From NCBI RefSeq assembly GCF_900113765.1, contig NZ_FOQO01000002.1:248001-312000 (forward strand): a stretch of DNA of 64,000 bases, given 5' to 3'. The notes under the pieces are model-generated. The model was not told where the DNA came from, ran no database searches, and worked only from the letters and a program-made list of their open reading frames with translations. The translations under genes were made by a program, and so were the position numbers. The DNA comes from Parapedobacter indicus. Lineage in GTDB: Bacteria; Bacteroidota; Bacteroidia; Sphingobacteriales; Sphingobacteriaceae. Below are positions 7,823 to 17,186 of this stretch, one piece after another. Positions within the stretch are counted from its first letter, which is position 1. The number at the start of each line of letters is the position of its first letter.

Positions 7823-10114
7823 TTACATGGGCGGTATGCTTAGTTTAAATGCATGTTTCCCAGCCCCGACGTTTTTCAACAACACATAATTTCCTACTTT
7901 CGCTGCCTCTTTTTTTACGGTTCCGTTTTGCGACAGCGTAAACTCTTTCGCATTTTCCGGAATGGGCAGATAGACATCCGCTTCAACATTCGCAGGCAAG
8001 GAAACGGTCAATATGAAATCAGCCTGTTGTTGATCAAAACCTACCTCAATCGGTCCGCTTATGGTCGGCAGTTTCGTTTTCGCCCAAGCCAGCCCCGCCG
8101 GCCGCGGTTGGATGCATACCCGCCTGAATCCAGGAGCAGTTGGTGTGATACCCATCAGTTTCCGGGGCAGGATATGGGCCGGTGAAGAGCTCCATGCGTG
8201 GCTCCAGCCGTTATTATTTTTGTATTTGTTATCCCACGCTTCGGTGGTCATCGTAGCACCAACACGTAGCATGTTGTACCAACTCCGATCACTTTTTGAT
8301 GTCAACAGCGACAGGGCATATTCCCCTTCACCTGCATCGAACAATCCTTCCAACAGATAATTGGCGCTGTAAACACCGCATGCCATATCTTTTGTTTTGA
8401 TGTAATCCAACACCCGGCTTTTCTCCTTCTCAGGCACCAGACCAAATACCAGGGGATACAGATTCGCGTGGATCGACGCGTGATCGGTTCCAATCCCGTC
8501 GGTATAAATTCCGCGTTCGCGGTCGAAGAACTGGCGCTGGAAGATTGTATAAAGTTTCGTATGCCTTTTCCGGAGTTGCTCGGCCTCTCGCCTTTTACCG
8601 GCGATCCGGGCCATCTCTTCCATTAATCTCAACGTGTGGTAGTGAAAGGCATTGACCACGGTGTTATAGTCCGTGAAGACATAGCCGTCCGTTTCTCCAC
8701 CTTCAGGCAGGGCTTCCGAACTGTGCGACCAATCGACGATATCCTGTAAGGTCTTCCCATTAAAAAAAATGGATTTCTTGAACTCTTCGGTTACCAAACC
8801 TGTGGTCGTCGAAATCAATCCATTGGGCATGGTCAAGGCGTTCATCATCTTGGGCCGGAGGACGTCGTAATTTTTCCGGATCACGCTGGTATCGCCCGTA
8901 TGCAGGAAGTCCATCCAAACCATCATGATCGAATGCGATATCCACTCCGTAGGCCAGGTAGCATGATAAATCATATTTTCCAAACTATACCGTGCCGTTG
9001 CGAACTCACGATCTACCGCATAATGCCCCATTTGGTGAATGTATGCATCGGCCTCATACATCATCCGTTCGCGTTGGCTGGCCGCGTAATCGCCGTTGAA
9101 TGTATTGGCGATAATCGAATAACGGCACAGGTCGTAAACCTGATTCAGCAGCGTATCGCTACTGACAAAATAGGATGCATATTCATCAAATGGCACATGC
9201 AAGCTCAATTGTTCGGCCGAGACCACGGAAAGGTCGAGACCGGAACCGGCAACTTCCAGGAACCGGAACGGAATCACTTCCATCATGTGTTCCGGCATGA
9301 CCTGGCTGTGGGGATAACGTGCCTTGAAGCGCGGAATATCCAAATAATAGGTGTGCGTACCTGCTTTAATCGACAAGGGATATTCTTGGTAAATCACTCC
9401 CCCGCCGGGTTTCGAGTCGATGGAATCGCCGATATTTTTTTCACCGATGCGGACCACCAACGTCGTGTCTTTCCGATCACCTGGCGCCGTCTTCCAGCTT
9501 AACGTAAGCGCCACATTGGCAAATCCAGCTCGCTCGAATGCGACAAACCAGTTACCGTTCGACTTGCGACTTACACGTACGGGATAGGCGGGGTGATACT
9601 GGATCGGAGGACGGTCTTCAAACGTCCACATCCCCTCTCCTTGCGCCGTATCCAACCGTACCCAACGGCTTTCGCCTGGCCATTGTTTGCTTCGTGTGGC
9701 ATCGCCGATGTTGAATTGCTGAATTTCGCTGTATTCAGAAATCCAACCGCTACGGTTCCACACACGTACTTTCCAATAGTAGGTTGTATGGGGTTTAAGC
9801 GGATCGCCCGCGTAAGCAACGTGTAAGGCGTTTCTGTCTTTAATTTTGCCGCTGTCCCAAACGTCGGGGCTGTTCCGTTCCAGCGCGACTGGAGACGATG
9901 CCACCAACACTTGATAAGCCGTCTGATAGTCGTTATCTTCCTCCATCGGCACAATCCAGCTAAACGCTGGCGCCAAGGTCGTAATGACCGATTTTTCGGG
10001 CTTGGTCAGCAGGTTCGTCATCAATCCGGTAGGTGCTTCGAGCGTATCCGAAGTAGCCGCCTGGGCCATACCTACCAACATCCATAACCAGCAGAATATT
10101 CTTAGCTTACTCAT
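7823..10114 (-). CDS. Alpha-L-rhamnosidase (GH78-type), 763 aa
   Basis: Start chosen at 10114 (MSKLRIFCWLWMLVGMAQAA, a clear signal peptide); an upstream in-frame ATG at 10135 would only add MWGKTKG. The order is fn3-like N-domain (TNLLTKPEKSVITTLAPAFSW, then TTYYWKVRVWN), a beta-sandwich, the (alpha/alpha)6 barrel and a C-terminal beta domain (about 660-763). The acidic catalytic region is GDYAASQRERMMYEAD, and the later GATMTTEAWDNK carries the second Glu, both in GH78-like positions. This diverges from the canonical DCPQRER motif, so another activity on rhamnose-like sugars is possible. It follows susD by 36 bp and precedes the second rhamnosidase. Confidence 0.8.
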   Translation of the reverse strand: MSKLRIFCWLWMLVGMAQAATSDTLEAPTGLMTNLLTKPEKSVITTLAPAFSWIVPMEEDNDYQTAYQVLVASSPVALERNSPDVWDSGKIKDRNALHVAYAGDPLKPHTTYYWKVRVWNRSGWISEYSEIQQFNIGDATRSKQWPGESRWVRLDTAQGEGMWTFEDRPPIQYHPAYPVRVSRKSNGNWFVAFERAGFANVALTLSWKTAPGDRKDTTLVVRIGEKNIGDSIDSKPGGGVIYQEYPLSIKAGTHTYYLDIPRFKARYPHSQVMPEHMMEVIPFRFLEVAGSGLDLSVVSAEQLSLHVPFDEYASYFVSSDTLLNQVYDLCRYSIIANTFNGDYAASQRERMMYEADAYIHQMGHYAVDREFATARYSLENMIYHATWPTEWISHSIMMVWMDFLHTGDTSVIRKNYDVLRPKMMNALTMPNGLISTTTGLVTEEFKKSIFFNGKTLQDIVDWSHSSEALPEGGETDGYVFTDYNTVVNAFHYHTLRLMEEMARIAGKRREAEQLRKRHTKLYTIFQRQFFDRERGIYTDGIGTDHASIHANLYPLVFGLVPEKEKSRVLDYIKTKDMACGVYSANYLLEGLFDAGEGEYALSLLTSKSDRSWYNMLRVGATMTTEAWDNKYKNNNGWSHAWSSSPAHILPRKLMGITPTAPGFRRVCIQPRPAGLAWAKTKLPTISGPIEVGFDQQQADFILTVSLPANVEADVYLPIPENAKEFTLSQNGTVKKEAAKVGNYVLLKNVGAGKHAFKLSIPPM

Positions 10115-10150
10115 TCCTTTTGTTTTACCCCACACAACCTATCTAATGTA

Positions 10151-11878
10151 TTATCTATTTTGCCATCCTTCGTTTTGTGCCAATGGCACATCCTTGTTGG
10201 TATCAATGACCGTATTGGGAATTGGCCACAAGTTGTAATCAAATGTCAAGGTAGCCTCCGCTTCCGGCCAAAATGCGTATTCACGGATGCGGTCTACCGC
10301 AATCGTGCCGCCCATGCGCAGCAGTGTATTCCACCGGCTCTCTTCGTAGACCAGTTCGCGTGCACGTTCATCTAAAATCAAATTGAACCGATCGTCGACA
10401 TCGCTTGCCGTAACCATATACCCGCATTGCGCACGCTCGCGCAGCAGGTTGATATCCGTAGCGGCTCCTGCTTTGTCACCCAGCCTTTGTTTGGCCTCTG
10501 CCCGCAACAAGATCGTTTCGGGCAGACGGATGAAATAATCGTCGCGGAATAAATTGCTTTTATTTTCTCCATCGGCTAATCCAGTATAGCGATCGGTTGC
10601 GATTTTACACGAAACAGGATAACATAAACTCTGATTCGCCTTGTTGGTGTTGGCATCGTTGCTGCCGTTGTAAATGACTTCCCACGGAACTGGCTGTCCG
10701 AAATAGGGAGATGTAGCGACATTTCCGATGAAATTCCGGCGGAAAACAATATCCGAATTCCGCATGTCATCGCCCCATTTATCTGCGTAGATTTCGTCTC
10801 GTGTGTATAGGGTTGGGATGATCTGTGAAATCCCCCTACCACCTACATCCTCATTTGTACCCGTCAAATGGTCTTTCGCACCGTCGCGAAAAACCGGTCC
10901 GTACGTACGGGAATAAGGGAGTTTCGATTTGCTATCCTCTGCCCGGTAGGAAGCATAGTCGATCTGCAGCGCCCAGATACACTCGGTGTTTCCATCTTGG
11001 TAGTTGACATTATCTTCTTGGAACAAATCCCAATAGACGTTCCCCTGCTCTTCATCCTGACGTGAACCGAAACGGGATTTCATTAAGGAGAATGTTCCCC
11101 CATTAATCACCTTATCGGCATTCGCTACCGATTGGTTAAAGGCGGATTGTGCCGCCGAAGCATCGCCATCGGCCGCCAATTGTGTACCCTGTGCAAGATA
11201 TGCCCTCGCCAGCATGTGCTGTGCTGCACCCCGAACCAAGCGTCCTCCTTCTGAAGTTGTCGGCGGCAGATCATTTTCAACCGCCAGCAGTTCATCGATC
11301 GCAAACTGATAAGTCTCGACCCTTGTCGTACGTGAAAAATCATACTTCGGCTTCGTGGTGATTTCCGTGACAATGGGTACACCACCGAACAGTTCCCCGA
11401 GATTCAAGTAGGCAAAAGCCCTGAAAAACCGCGCCTGTGCCAACACATTGGCTTTCTCTTCGGGACTAGACCATGCGATATGCTCCAATTCTGCAGAATA
11501 GATAGCCAGATTCGCCTTGGCGATGATTTCATACCAAACATGGTATACATTGTAAAACGTTGTATGATCCGGATTGATATTGCCGTAATTATTGAAGGAA
11601 GATCCCCGCCGGATACTAGCCACATCAAACATGTCCGTGCCGTTGCCGCGCAGGACAAAAATCCAACCTTGCTCGGTGGGGTTGGCCCACAGATCGCGAA
11701 GTTGTGAATAAATAGCCACCACCGCCTGATCGATCTGTGCGGAGGTGCTGAACGCATTGTCAACCGTGTAAAACGTGGGTGGAACTTCCGTCAGGAAATC
11801 CTTGTCTGATTTACACCCCACCACACTCAGCGCCAACCCCATGATTGCACCGAAACCATATTGATAAATCCTTTTCAT
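10151..11878 (-). CDS. SusD/RagB-family nutrient-binding lipoprotein
   Basis: A 575-residue surface lipoprotein with lipobox VVGC (Cys about residue 22). Tetratricopeptide-like helices carry the standard SusD signature ARFFRAFAYLNLGELFGGVPIV. The C-terminal half has NLILDERARELVYEESRW and ends LWPIPNTVIDTNKDVPLAQNEGW. It captures oligosaccharide at the cell surface and lids the SusC channel encoded immediately upstream (19 bp away). Its companions suggest rhamnose-containing ligands. Confidence 0.95.
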   Translation of the reverse strand: MKRIYQYGFGAIMGLALSVVGCKSDKDFLTEVPPTFYTVDNAFSTSAQIDQAVVAIYSQLRDLWANPTEQGWIFVLRGNGTDMFDVASIRRGSSFNNYGNINPDHTTFYNVYHVWYEIIAKANLAIYSAELEHIAWSSPEEKANVLAQARFFRAFAYLNLGELFGGVPIVTEITTKPKYDFSRTTRVETYQFAIDELLAVENDLPPTTSEGGRLVRGAAQHMLARAYLAQGTQLAADGDASAAQSAFNQSVANADKVINGGTFSLMKSRFGSRQDEEQGNVYWDLFQEDNVNYQDGNTECIWALQIDYASYRAEDSKSKLPYSRTYGPVFRDGAKDHLTGTNEDVGGRGISQIIPTLYTRDEIYADKWGDDMRNSDIVFRRNFIGNVATSPYFGQPVPWEVIYNGSNDANTNKANQSLCYPVSCKIATDRYTGLADGENKSNLFRDDYFIRLPETILLRAEAKQRLGDKAGAATDINLLRERAQCGYMVTASDVDDRFNLILDERARELVYEESRWNTLLRMGGTIAVDRIREYAFWPEAEATLTFDYNLWPIPNTVIDTNKDVPLAQNEGWQNR

Positions 11879-11897
11879 GTCTCTCTTGTGATACTAA

Positions 11898-14800
11898 TTA
11901 AAAACTCAAGTTTACACCCAACGAGTAGGTCGAAGCCACCGGCAAGCGCAATGCCGACTCCGATTCCCGGATCCGGGCTCCTGTTTCCGGATCGCCCCCG
12001 AACCAATCGGCAAACGTAGCCAGGTTCTTCGCTGTGGCAAATACTTTTAACGATCCGATGTGTGCGGCAGACAACCACGGCTGATTAAAGGTATAAGACA
12101 GGGAGATGTCTTGGATGCGCACAAATCCGCGGCTCTGCAATCCCTGGAAACGACCGTCACCGGCGAACAATGCCGAGGGGTATACGTTACTCCGGTTTTC
12201 AGACGTCCAATACGGAATATAGTGCAGGTTGTCGTTGAACCGTCCGGTTCCATTAACTAAGTAAGCCGATGGGTTAGACTTTACGTACATGTTGTTGCCA
12301 CCGAAGGTTCCCGTAACCATCACATAAAGTCCAAAATTCTTATACGAGAGGTTGCTGCTGAAATTCAGGCGGAAGTTCTCCTTCTCATACCCCAGTATTT
12401 TCCGGTCGGCCGCCGTGATACCCGGCTGTCCGTCCAGATCGCGGTACTTCGGTGCGCCCGGTGCCGCCCCGGTCAATTCGATGTATTCCGTATCATCCTC
12501 CTGTACGATACCGATCTGTTCATAACCGTAGATAGCGCCCAGTGATTTTCCGATGAACAAGCCGTTTGCAAGATCATCGTCCTCCCGGCCGTCGCCGTCC
12601 AAATCGTCTCCATAGAGGGAAACCAACTTGTTGAAGTTCTTCCAGAACGTAAGCGTCGTACTCCAGGTCAGGTCCGATTTCTGCACGTTTATCGTGCGAA
12701 CGGTCGCCTCGATACCGGTGTTGTTCACCTGGCCCATGGACGTCATCATCTGTTTAAAGCCCGTCATCACCGGAATGTTGCGCAAGAATATCTGGTCGGT
12801 GGTTTTAGCAAAATACAGGTCCAGATCGGCAAAAATGCGATTACCCAACCAAGCCGATTCAAATCCGGCATTCCAGGAAGAAGTTTTCTCCCAGCCGAGC
12901 GAGGTATTCCCTAATTTACCTTGATACAATCCGTAATAGATCCGCCCCGGGGTGTTCGAAAATTCATACCGGGCACCACCACTGGCGGCGTTTTCCACGG
13001 TAGACAGCGTACCGTACGGATTTAAACCCTGGTTTCCGTTTTGCCCCCACGATACTTTCAGTTTTAAGTCGTTCAAGATCTCAACAGGTTCCATGAAGGC
13101 TTCGTTGGTTACCCGCCAGGAGAACCCCGCACCGAAGAAATCAGCCCATTTGTTATCGGCACCAAAAACAGAGGCTCCGTCTCGGCGGTACGATCCTGTG
13201 AAATAATAGGTATCGTCGAAGGAATAGTTAACACGGCCGAGGTATCCGATGTTGGACCGTTCGTAGTTGCGGGTCGCTAGATCGTCAGCATTCGTTCCAT
13301 CGTAATCAATGCGTTGCACCGTCGCCTTGTGCAACCCCTGCAAGCCGAGTGCGGTATTTCCATTCGCCGCAAAATCCCGTCCAGTCATCACATAGCGCTC
13401 ATATTTCATGTGGTCGCGAGTAGCCACCAAAGTAACATCCAGTGAATGCCGGTCAAACGTCCGGTTGAAATTCAAGATGTTGTCCCATACGTAACTATTG
13501 CCTTTCCGCTTTTCAATCGTACCGTTGGCGTTGGTCAACAAATTCTGAAGGGTCGCAGGCGAATACCGGTCGGGCGATTCGCCTTCCTGCACATAGTGAT
13601 CTTCGTAGTAAAAATTGCCATAATGTGTTTCATCCTGATTGATCAAATAGTTCACCCGGTAGCTTAATCCTTCTACCCAAGGTACTTTCACCACCGCGTG
13701 CGTATTCAAACGATAGTTATACAGAAAATCCTCGTTGTCCCGGGTGCCGTTGTTCACACCCCACAGCGGATTGACCCCCGATTGGGTATATGGGTATTTT
13801 TCGAGATTGCCCTGGTCGTCGCGGAACATCACGCCGTAGGGCGACATCGTCTGCGCTTCGTTGATATTGGCGGCCACCCCCGAATAATCCCGCTTGGAAA
13901 AACCGGCATCGACCCCCACTTCCAGCCATTTGGTAACATCCGCTTTGATTTTTCCCATCAGCGCAATGCGATTAAACTGATCGCCCACGATAATGCTTTT
14001 ATTGTCATCAAAAGACGTCGACAAATAGTAGTTAATGTTTTCGGACGCACCCGAGATAGCAGCTTGATAATTCTGCATCACGCCCGTGCGGGATATTTCA
14101 TCCAGCCACACGGTTTCGCGCCCTGCTTCCCGATTAGCCAGTTCGCCGTTTTTCAGCCAATTGGTAGAGCCCGGTGTATATTGATTGCGCGCATTCACCA
14201 TCTCGATCCATTCCTCAGCCCGTAACATTTCGGGACGATTTTGCCATTCCTGAAAACCTACCGAGGAGTTAAAACTGATGACGGGTTTGCCAATGCGGCC
14301 CCGCTTGGTGGTAACCGCGATGACGCCGTTGGCCGACCGTGACCCATACGCCGCAGCCGATGTGGCGTCCTTGAGCACGTCGATCGTGGCAATGTCGTTC
14401 GGATTGATGTCACTGAGGTTGCCCATGAAGATCACCCCGTCCAGTACAATCAACGGCGAATTTTCTCCATTGATGGAGTTCTGTCCGCGTATCTGCATGG
14501 CAGGCTGTCCACCTGCCGAGTTCGTCGCACCGATATTCAATCCGCTGATGCTTCCTTTCAGCGATTCGAGTACGTTTATATTCGGCGCGAGGGCAACGGG
14601 CGAGTTTTCGAGGTTCATCGATCCGACCGAACCGGTAAAATCTTTCCGTTTCGTGGTACCGTATCCAACCACGACTACTTCGTCCAGATCGGATGATTCC
14701 ATTTGAAGGACTACGTTTACCGTGCGCTGATTTCCTAACGTGAGTTCCTGTGACAAATAGCCAATGGTACGGAAGATCAATACTTCTCCCGCCGATGCCT

Positions 14801-15059
14801 GCATCTGAAATTGTCCGCTGGCATCCGTAGCCGTGCCGCGTGACGTTCCACGCACCAGCACAGACACCCCTTCCAATGGGTTGCCTATCGAATCGCGCAC
14901 AATGCCGGCAATCGGCTCTTGACTGATCGTAACAGGCAATGCCACGGCCATGCGGGTAAATGCAGGCGCCAACAACATTAACGTCGTTATCACCACCAGG
15001 TAAGGCAGTGAATAAATACCCGGTTTTTCAGAACCGGTTGTAGTAAATACTTTACACAT
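11898..15059 (-). CDS. SusC/RagA-family TonB-dependent transporter (no STN domain)
   Basis: A 1053-residue outer membrane transporter. After the signal region (about 1-47) comes a carboxypeptidase-like regulatory domain (GIVRDSIGNPLEGVSVLVRGTSRGTATD), a TonB box region (DLDEVVVVGYGTTKRKDFTG), a plug (about 140-260, with IRGQNSINGENSPLIVLDG), and the 22-strand barrel ending in VASTYSLGVNLSF. No N-terminal STN signalling domain is seen, so it is not a transducer for a FecR anti-sigma factor. It forms a pair with the SusD downstream. The nearest regulators are the divergent AraC protein and the GntR protein at the operon end. Confidence 0.96.
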   Translation of the reverse strand: MCKVFTTTGSEKPGIYSLPYLVVITTLMLLAPAFTRMAVALPVTISQEPIAGIVRDSIGNPLEGVSVLVRGTSRGTATDASGQFQMQASAGEVLIFRTIGYLSQELTLGNQRTVNVVLQMESSDLDEVVVVGYGTTKRKDFTGSVGSMNLENSPVALAPNINVLESLKGSISGLNIGATNSAGGQPAMQIRGQNSINGENSPLIVLDGVIFMGNLSDINPNDIATIDVLKDATSAAAYGSRSANGVIAVTTKRGRIGKPVISFNSSVGFQEWQNRPEMLRAEEWIEMVNARNQYTPGSTNWLKNGELANREAGRETVWLDEISRTGVMQNYQAAISGASENINYYLSTSFDDNKSIIVGDQFNRIALMGKIKADVTKWLEVGVDAGFSKRDYSGVAANINEAQTMSPYGVMFRDDQGNLEKYPYTQSGVNPLWGVNNGTRDNEDFLYNYRLNTHAVVKVPWVEGLSYRVNYLINQDETHYGNFYYEDHYVQEGESPDRYSPATLQNLLTNANGTIEKRKGNSYVWDNILNFNRTFDRHSLDVTLVATRDHMKYERYVMTGRDFAANGNTALGLQGLHKATVQRIDYDGTNADDLATRNYERSNIGYLGRVNYSFDDTYYFTGSYRRDGASVFGADNKWADFFGAGFSWRVTNEAFMEPVEILNDLKLKVSWGQNGNQGLNPYGTLSTVENAASGGARYEFSNTPGRIYYGLYQGKLGNTSLGWEKTSSWNAGFESAWLGNRIFADLDLYFAKTTDQIFLRNIPVMTGFKQMMTSMGQVNNTGIEATVRTINVQKSDLTWSTTLTFWKNFNKLVSLYGDDLDGDGREDDDLANGLFIGKSLGAIYGYEQIGIVQEDDTEYIELTGAAPGAPKYRDLDGQPGITAADRKILGYEKENFRLNFSSNLSYKNFGLYVMVTGTFGGNNMYVKSNPSAYLVNGTGRFNDNLHYIPYWTSENRSNVYPSALFAGDGRFQGLQSRGFVRIQDISLSYTFNQPWLSAAHIGSLKVFATAKNLATFADWFGGDPETGARIRESESALRLPVASTYSLGVNLSF

Positions 15060-15212
15060 AAAAATTCTTGATTATCGTTTTATAACTTGGTCTCCATCGT
15101 CACCCACAAAGGCTCCGAGAATTAACGCCATCGGGCGATGTTTTGGTAAGTCTTAATTTAGCTATTCAAAATCCTCCTTTCGGTTTCCCTCATTTTAACT
15201 GTCGAGTTCACA

Positions 15213-15224
15213 ATAAAAGTATTT
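15213..15224. promoter_or_regulatory. 12-bp motif shared with the araC promoter palindrome
   Basis: ATAAAAGTATTT lies about 155 bp upstream of the susC start and is identical to positions 17139-17150 inside the perfect inverted repeat at the araC promoter. It could be a half-site for the same regulator, or chance similarity in AT-rich intergenic DNA. Confidence 0.25.
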
Positions 15225-15246
15225 CTCCCAAAAACTGCCGTCTACA

Positions 15247-16089
15247 CTATCCTGTATGTGTTTGGTACCGTTCGTTCAGCATCTGTCGCATCCAACAATT
15301 GATTTCCCATTGACTGGCAAGGGTTTGCTTTGTAAAGGGGCGGTATTGCATATACGGATAAGGGCCAAACTCAGGCGTAATGGTGGCACGATCGGCACCG
15401 ATTTCCGTTAAATGGGTTATCCATTGATCCCACCATGCGAGATGATGCTTCAACGCTTCCTCATTTTCGGGTGCACGCGGATCGGTAACCTGGGGGCCCT
15501 CCAGAAAGCCTACTCGGGCATGCAGATGCCGGCCATGCCGGATGGCCAACTTAACTGCTTCTTCCTGATCTTCCAGGTAGCTTTCCGAAACGCAAACCCA
15601 ATGCGAAAAATCAAGCGCAAGCTCCAGGGAGGGGAATTCCATCAGGTAATCTTTGACAACATGCGCCGCAAACGACCATTTGTTGCGGTGTGTCTCCTGA
15701 ATAATTTTAATGGAAGACTCGCGGCTAATCCGGTCGCAGATCGCAAAACAAGCTTCCATCTGTTCCCTGCTGTAATATTCCCGTCCGGTTTGAGTAACAA
15801 TGAACTCGGGCTTTGCATCCTGGTTTTGATATTCCAACAACGCGTAGAGGTTGCGCTCCAATGCATGGATATAGCGGTTGAAATCCTTCCCTTCTTGAAG
15901 CTCGGCATGAAGCAGAATATAAGACAGGCCTGCATCGCCAAGGACTTTAACCATATCCGTATTGTTGGGCTTATCGCCCAATGGGAAAACCTCCACGCCT
16001 ACAAAGCCTTCCTGCTTCACCTGCGCCCCAAATTGCGGCCATCCGATCTGCTCCGAGCCCCAACGCGGACAATAAAAATCGATTTGCAT
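15247..16089 (-). CDS. Sugar phosphate isomerase/epimerase-like TIM barrel
   Basis: A 280-residue AP_endonuc_2-like (xylose isomerase-like) TIM-barrel protein. Strand-end acidic and histidine residues in metal-binding positions are visible: Glu in KIIQETHRNKWSF, Asp in LELALDFSHW, the His pair in RHLHARVGF, and Glu in ATITPEFGPYPY. No signal peptide is seen, so it is cytoplasmic. Its start codon overlaps the stop of the upstream dioxygenase (TAATG), indicating translational coupling. The substrate is unknown; the pair probably processes a sugar or sugar-like acid from the neighbouring rhamnoside import locus. Confidence 0.8.
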   Translation of the reverse strand: MQIDFYCPRWGSEQIGWPQFGAQVKQEGFVGVEVFPLGDKPNNTDMVKVLGDAGLSYILLHAELQEGKDFNRYIHALERNLYALLEYQNQDAKPEFIVTQTGREYYSREQMEACFAICDRISRESSIKIIQETHRNKWSFAAHVVKDYLMEFPSLELALDFSHWVCVSESYLEDQEEAVKLAIRHGRHLHARVGFLEGPQVTDPRAPENEEALKHHLAWWDQWITHLTEIGADRATITPEFGPYPYMQYRPFTKQTLASQWEINCWMRQMLNERYQTHTG

Positions 16090-16904
16090 TAGCGTTTGTA
16101 AATGAGCGGATTTTGTTCGTCATTGTTCAATAGATCGCCTACCTTGAGGGTCTCCACGTATTCGTCGGGCAGAATATTGGGTATCCCGTTGTAAGTGTTT
16201 CCATCCGGCATAAACGCGCAGGTCATTGCCCGTCGGAATCCGGGGGTCATATTGGCGTGCGCGCCGTGAATGGTTAATCCATTATGGAAGGAGCAGCTAC
16301 CGGCTTTCATAGGCGCTGGATGAGATTTTGTCTGCTTAAATTCGGGGTAAACTTCAAAAATACCGCCCATGTTCTTCCCGATACCTGCGTTCTCAAACGT
16401 CGTTGTTTTATGTGACCCCGGAATGAAGAACAAACATCCATTCTCCAACGTTGCATCGTCTAATGCGACCCAGATTGACAACGCCTGCCGATCGGAAAAC
16501 GACCAGAACGGCGTATCCAGGTGCCAAGAGGTCGGGTTAGCCCAAGGACGCTTGATCAACGCCTGGTCGTGCCAGATGCGAATACCATCCACCCCGGCCA
16601 AATCAGCCGCCATCTTACCGATCCGCTCATCGACCATCAACTGTTTCATTTCTTCACTGGTCTGCCACAGGTTCAATAATTGGTCAAATACGTTATTGAA
16701 GTAAGCCGCGTCTTCATTGATGCCATCATCATCGCCGAGGCGCACTTCTTTACCCGGCATTTTCAGGCCGTTACGCTCTTTGATAGCCTGAGTAACCACT
16801 TGGCGCCAATGCTCCAATTCCTCGGCATTCAAAAAATCCTCCACAATCACGTAGCCGTTTTCGCGATAAAAATCTAGCTGCTCTTTGCTCAAGTCGGTAT
16901 TCAT
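16089..16904 (-). CDS. Phytanoyl-CoA dioxygenase (PhyH) family Fe(II)/2-oxoglutarate oxygenase
   Basis: A 271-residue cytoplasmic oxygenase. The iron-binding triad is visible as His128-x-Asp130 in SWHLDTPFW and a distal His in TIHGAHANMTPGFRR (His213), with Arg225 placed for 2-oxoglutarate. The N-terminus begins SKEQLDFYRENGYVIVEDFLNAEEL, the typical PhyH opening. It is translationally coupled to the TIM-barrel gene and divergent from the araC gene. PhyH-family enzymes hydroxylate very varied substrates, so the natural substrate cannot be named. Context suggests an unusual sugar or plant-derived compound. Confidence 0.88.
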   Translation of the reverse strand: MNTDLSKEQLDFYRENGYVIVEDFLNAEELEHWRQVVTQAIKERNGLKMPGKEVRLGDDDGINEDAAYFNNVFDQLLNLWQTSEEMKQLMVDERIGKMAADLAGVDGIRIWHDQALIKRPWANPTSWHLDTPFWSFSDRQALSIWVALDDATLENGCLFFIPGSHKTTTFENAGIGKNMGGIFEVYPEFKQTKSHPAPMKAGSCSFHNGLTIHGAHANMTPGFRRAMTCAFMPDGNTYNGIPNILPDEYVETLKVGDLLNNDEQNPLIYKR

Positions 16905-16934
16905 AATCTTCTTACAATTGGTAAATCTACGTCA

Positions 16935-16964
16935 CAAATATCGCTTTATACTGGATAGATCAAA
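16935..16964 (-). promoter_or_regulatory. Candidate promoter of the PhyH-isomerase operon
   Basis: On the minus strand TTTG (16964-16961) is followed after 18 bp by GATATTTG (16942-16935), a 7-of-8 match to TAnnTTTG. The dioxygenase ATG is about 30 bp further on. Confidence 0.4.
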
Positions 16965-17100
16965 TGACAGATTCTAACGTTTCTTTGCACTTTTTGACAT
17001 TTCCGGTTATCCTCCTACTTACGCGTTAATATTGATAAATAGCAATTGATTTGGTATGTTTCCTTTTTAAAAGTCGTCTTCCAAAGGCAAAGGAGAGATC

Positions 17101-17154
17101 GATAAAATACTTTTATATGCAATATAGTTATGTTGCATATAAAAGTATTTTATC
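17101..17154. promoter_or_regulatory. Perfect 22-bp inverted repeat at the araC promoter
   Basis: Arms 17101-17122 and 17133-17154 are exact reverse complements (22 of 22) separated by 10 bp. The right arm ends exactly where a perfect -7 box TAAGTTTG begins (17155-17162). A GTTG -33 element (17132-17135) lies 19 bp upstream of that box, so the arm fills the promoter spacer. The repeat is upstream of both divergent transcripts and is therefore a likely DNA operator rather than a terminator. Confidence 0.6.
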
Positions 17155-17162
17155 TAAGTTTG
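17132..17162 (+). promoter_or_regulatory. Promoter of the AraC-family regulator
   Basis: GTTG (17132-17135), 19-bp spacer, then TAAGTTTG (17155-17162) matches the Bacteroidota -33/-7 consensus well. The predicted transcript would start near 17169, about 18 bases before the ATG at 17187. Confidence 0.55.
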
Positions 17163-17186
17163 ATACGCTGATTGAACAAACCAACG

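Noticed and set aside
17101..17154. Intrinsic terminator interpretation of the AT-rich palindrome
   Set aside because: It is upstream of two divergent genes, so nothing reads into it as a 3' end; it lies at the promoter elements.
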